In this document: piece after piece, positions 34,501 through 34,917 of the stretch
Layout of the letters: every line of letters begins with the position of its first letter
Numbering within the stretch: position 1 is the stretch's first letter
Assembly (NCBI GenBank): GCA_004554395.1
Contig: SFMP01000139.1
Coordinates: 1 to 34,917, forward strand
Source: Myxococcales bacterium
GTDB lineage: Bacteria > Myxococcota_A > Bradymonadia > UBA4248
Length of the DNA stretch: 34,917 bases
Direction of reading: 5' to 3'
Program-made: the position numbers and the translations under genes
The notes under the pieces: model-generated
What the model was told of the DNA's origin: nothing
The model's input: only the letters and a program-made list of their open reading frames with translations
Database searches by the model: none

Positions 34501-34570
34501 TATATATAGCTTTGGTTGCGCCGTCGATCCCGAAACTTGCAAGCCAACTGGTGACATTCAGGAATCATAG
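31532..34570 (+). CDS. Cys-rich/lamin-tail-domain lipoprotein (1012 aa)
   Basis: A strong aaaggagg site precedes the ATG. The signal peptide ends in lipobox MSGC (lipidated C23; Asp at +2, a possible inner-membrane retention signal by the enterobacterial rule). Cys-rich modules with ETDVDCGG (about 45-185, 370-490, 675-800) alternate with three lamin-tail-like domains starting near residues 190, 497 and 807 (VINEVMSEP... and FVNEVMGSP...), each ending NSPGYCANGG or NSPGFCANGG. Domains 1 and 2 are almost identical at DNA level (offset 921 bases); domain 3 is diverged and its DNA (from about 33930) has a different codon style. Such proteins are probably surface or cell-wall associated; the function is unknown. 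Confidence 0.9.
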   Translation: MKGHSKFYSVLAVTATLIAMSGCDSDGSSSCLVNADCGDTSVYRCDSLTSKCVEISPKHCSNKVKDSDETDVDCGGSCPTKCDVAKSCEKNTDCASDSCDNATHKCVQKSCAKDEDCGKTAKCFLADESKGYCVSCSNGVADGDETDIDCGGSCSTKCANGKKCLQNSDCTNGTCSNNVCTGDAPLAADVTKLVINEVMSEPDKNKPFALQSSGTQCDFIEIVNKLDKNQSLDGLTLNIVRTDKTDTQSHKLTGVVPAKGAVVVLAKDCAFKAPDGVVMSYHAKTDGNFLTGSPATYELSISDASGKEGPKVNYKSAKQGFSSNRTPDRDPNAEFAKHDDVSEFKYANSPGYCANGGLFIDDCKVVDTCNNNKKDGDETDIDCGGSRCKPCQLGGHCKVASDCATGKCSEEGLCIEKPCTNSSQCGEGYVCDEETKLCKVAQTCTDGIKNQDESDVDCGGVCGGCDNGKACKTGADCKTGVCESSVCTGEMPQPASVSKMVINEVMSEPDKNKPFALQSSGAQCDFVEIVSTHDKPQSLDGLTLNIVRTDKTDTQSHKLTGVLPANGAVVVLAKDCALEVPDGVAKNVHSRSDGNFLTGSPAKYELSILDASGNKGPSVNYETTGKGSSANRNPDINSSSELAKHDGVSEFKYANSPGYCANGGLFIEKCQVVNTCNNDQKDGDETDVDCGGSRCKACDLGKQCKVEGDCATGACSEGRCTEKSCTKASDCGDGYVCDTTTSKCKLEETCSDGIKNQNETDVDCGGSCQACANTKACKQNSDCLSFSCEGDDTNKVCTGEIPEKADVTKLFVNEVMGSPKSGTKFDVLPDVDQVEFVEILNATKKRVMLDGLNLVLEKCKSDAASDCSAQTPIPLSGAVDIDSFIVVSQKGIHGMPIGTANITGLSAIKNSAYYKVYVVDGTTNDKSPVAVRKPLSSANGKSQNRANEKSDTMTGEEELIWHSDVTIYPPAEGKESCVKKNSPGFCANGGIYSFGCAVDPETCKPTGDIQES

Positions 34571-34589
34571 CCAGATATATAATGTTACA

Positions 34590-34917
34590 TTATTGAAACA
34601 AAAAAACGCCCCACTGGGGCGTTTTTTTTGCACTGTAGCCGCGATCCATGCAAATCATGCTTCCTGGCTGGTAATCGAGACTTTTAGCCACATTGATCTC
34701 ATGTACTTTGCCTGTAGTAGCAACCATGAAGTCCGGCAGATAGCCATCGTCATTGAGGCCAAAATGAAGCTTGAGAGCGCCTTTGGTCTGCGTGTAAGTT
34801 GCCCATGGAAAGACATCAAGGCACAGCTGAATGGTTGTCGCGTCCATCAGAATCAGGCTGTTTACCCCGGGCAGTTTGAATTGTGAGCCTGGCGCAAGTG
34901 CCTTGCATGACTGCAAC
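34590..34917 (-). pseudogene. Truncated IS4-family transposase (partial at window edge)
   Basis: The minus-strand frame continues past the right edge of the window. It reads like the middle of an IS4-family DDE transposase: LILMDATTIQLC (first Asp), FPWATYTQTKGALKLHFGL, DGYLPDFMVATTGKVHE and MICMDRGY (second Asp). After DRGY the family sequence stops and the frame runs through the terminator (AKKTPQWGVFLFQ), so the part with the catalytic Glu is missing. The copy cannot be active. The junction is near 34630, just beyond the lipoprotein terminator. Whether the 5' part is intact lies outside the window. Confidence 0.85.
34600..34629 (+). terminator. Intrinsic terminator of the 1012-aa lipoprotein gene
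   Basis: acgcccc-act-ggggcgt (34606-34622) is flanked by a run of A and followed by eight T, the form of a strong, possibly bidirectional terminator. It lies 36 bases after the stop codon. It also covers the point where the truncated transposase on the other strand stops matching its family. Confidence 0.9.

Noticed and set aside
34422..34886. Plus-strand frame at the right edge
   Set aside because: It overlaps the end of the lipoprotein gene, crosses the terminator and is antisense to the transposase fragment.

Overview
The window looks like chromosomal DNA of a Gram-negative, deltaproteobacterial (Myxococcota-like or Bradymonadota-like) organism. The lineage is an inference from three things: lipoproteins made of Cys-rich repeats of the form DGxKNQxETDVDCGG, lamin-tail-like domains on a secreted lipoprotein, and a tripartite RND efflux system with an outer-membrane lipoprotein. 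The ygeW/ygeY-type pair is typical of anaerobic gut bacteria. No rRNA, CRISPR array, prophage or integrase is visible. Most genes are housekeeping or envelope genes. The gene-free gaps are unusually rich in structured repeats, and these are the most novel content.

Layout. 1-371: structured repeats. 372-1665: two divergent hypothetical genes, one a possible degenerate MPN/JAB-fold protein and one a small low-complexity protein. 1709-1995: seven-copy hairpin-plus-core array. 2154-6251: FHA-GAF-HD-GYP phosphodiesterase, overlapping CPBP-family membrane protease, and deoxynucleoside kinase, all on +. 6255-6413: four terminator-like hairpins. 6601-8186: tRNA-Pro, tRNA-Arg, rpmG, hemW. 8188-9300 (-): zinc-ribbon rhomboid protease. 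9404-9647: hairpin repeats. 9729-14350 (-): two Cys-rich lipoproteins and the S41 protease CtpA, with a 28-bp inverted repeat upstream. 14660-19068 (+): HD phosphohydrolase, then recJ, a small membrane protein and trmB, whose 3' end is duplicated. 19194-19754 (-): GNAT acetyltransferase. 19993-21252: serS. 21519-23999 (-): YgeW-type carbamoyltransferase and YgeY-type M20 hydrolase. 24443-30989 (+): outer-membrane factor, adaptor and RND permease, with 576 bp of repeats between adaptor and permease. 31037-31356: more hairpin repeats. 31532-34570: 1012-residue lipoprotein. 34590-34917 (-): truncated IS4-type transposase.

The main discovery is a system of dispersed structured repeats at five intergenic loci. 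(a) About 20 hairpins share one architecture: outer arm, TAT, inner arm, loop, inner arm, ATA, an unpaired C, outer arm. Arm sequences change between copies while pairing is kept. (b) A roughly 125-nt element occurs twice, in opposite orientations, at 1-124 and 27458-27582. It has covarying stem pairs, and its wobble pairs favour one strand, as expected of an RNA. (c) A block beginning gcgtatgcgcgcaa and ending gtgagcacatagc recurs next to the hairpins. These may be mobile palindromic elements or a family of structured RNAs. The sequence alone cannot decide between the two.
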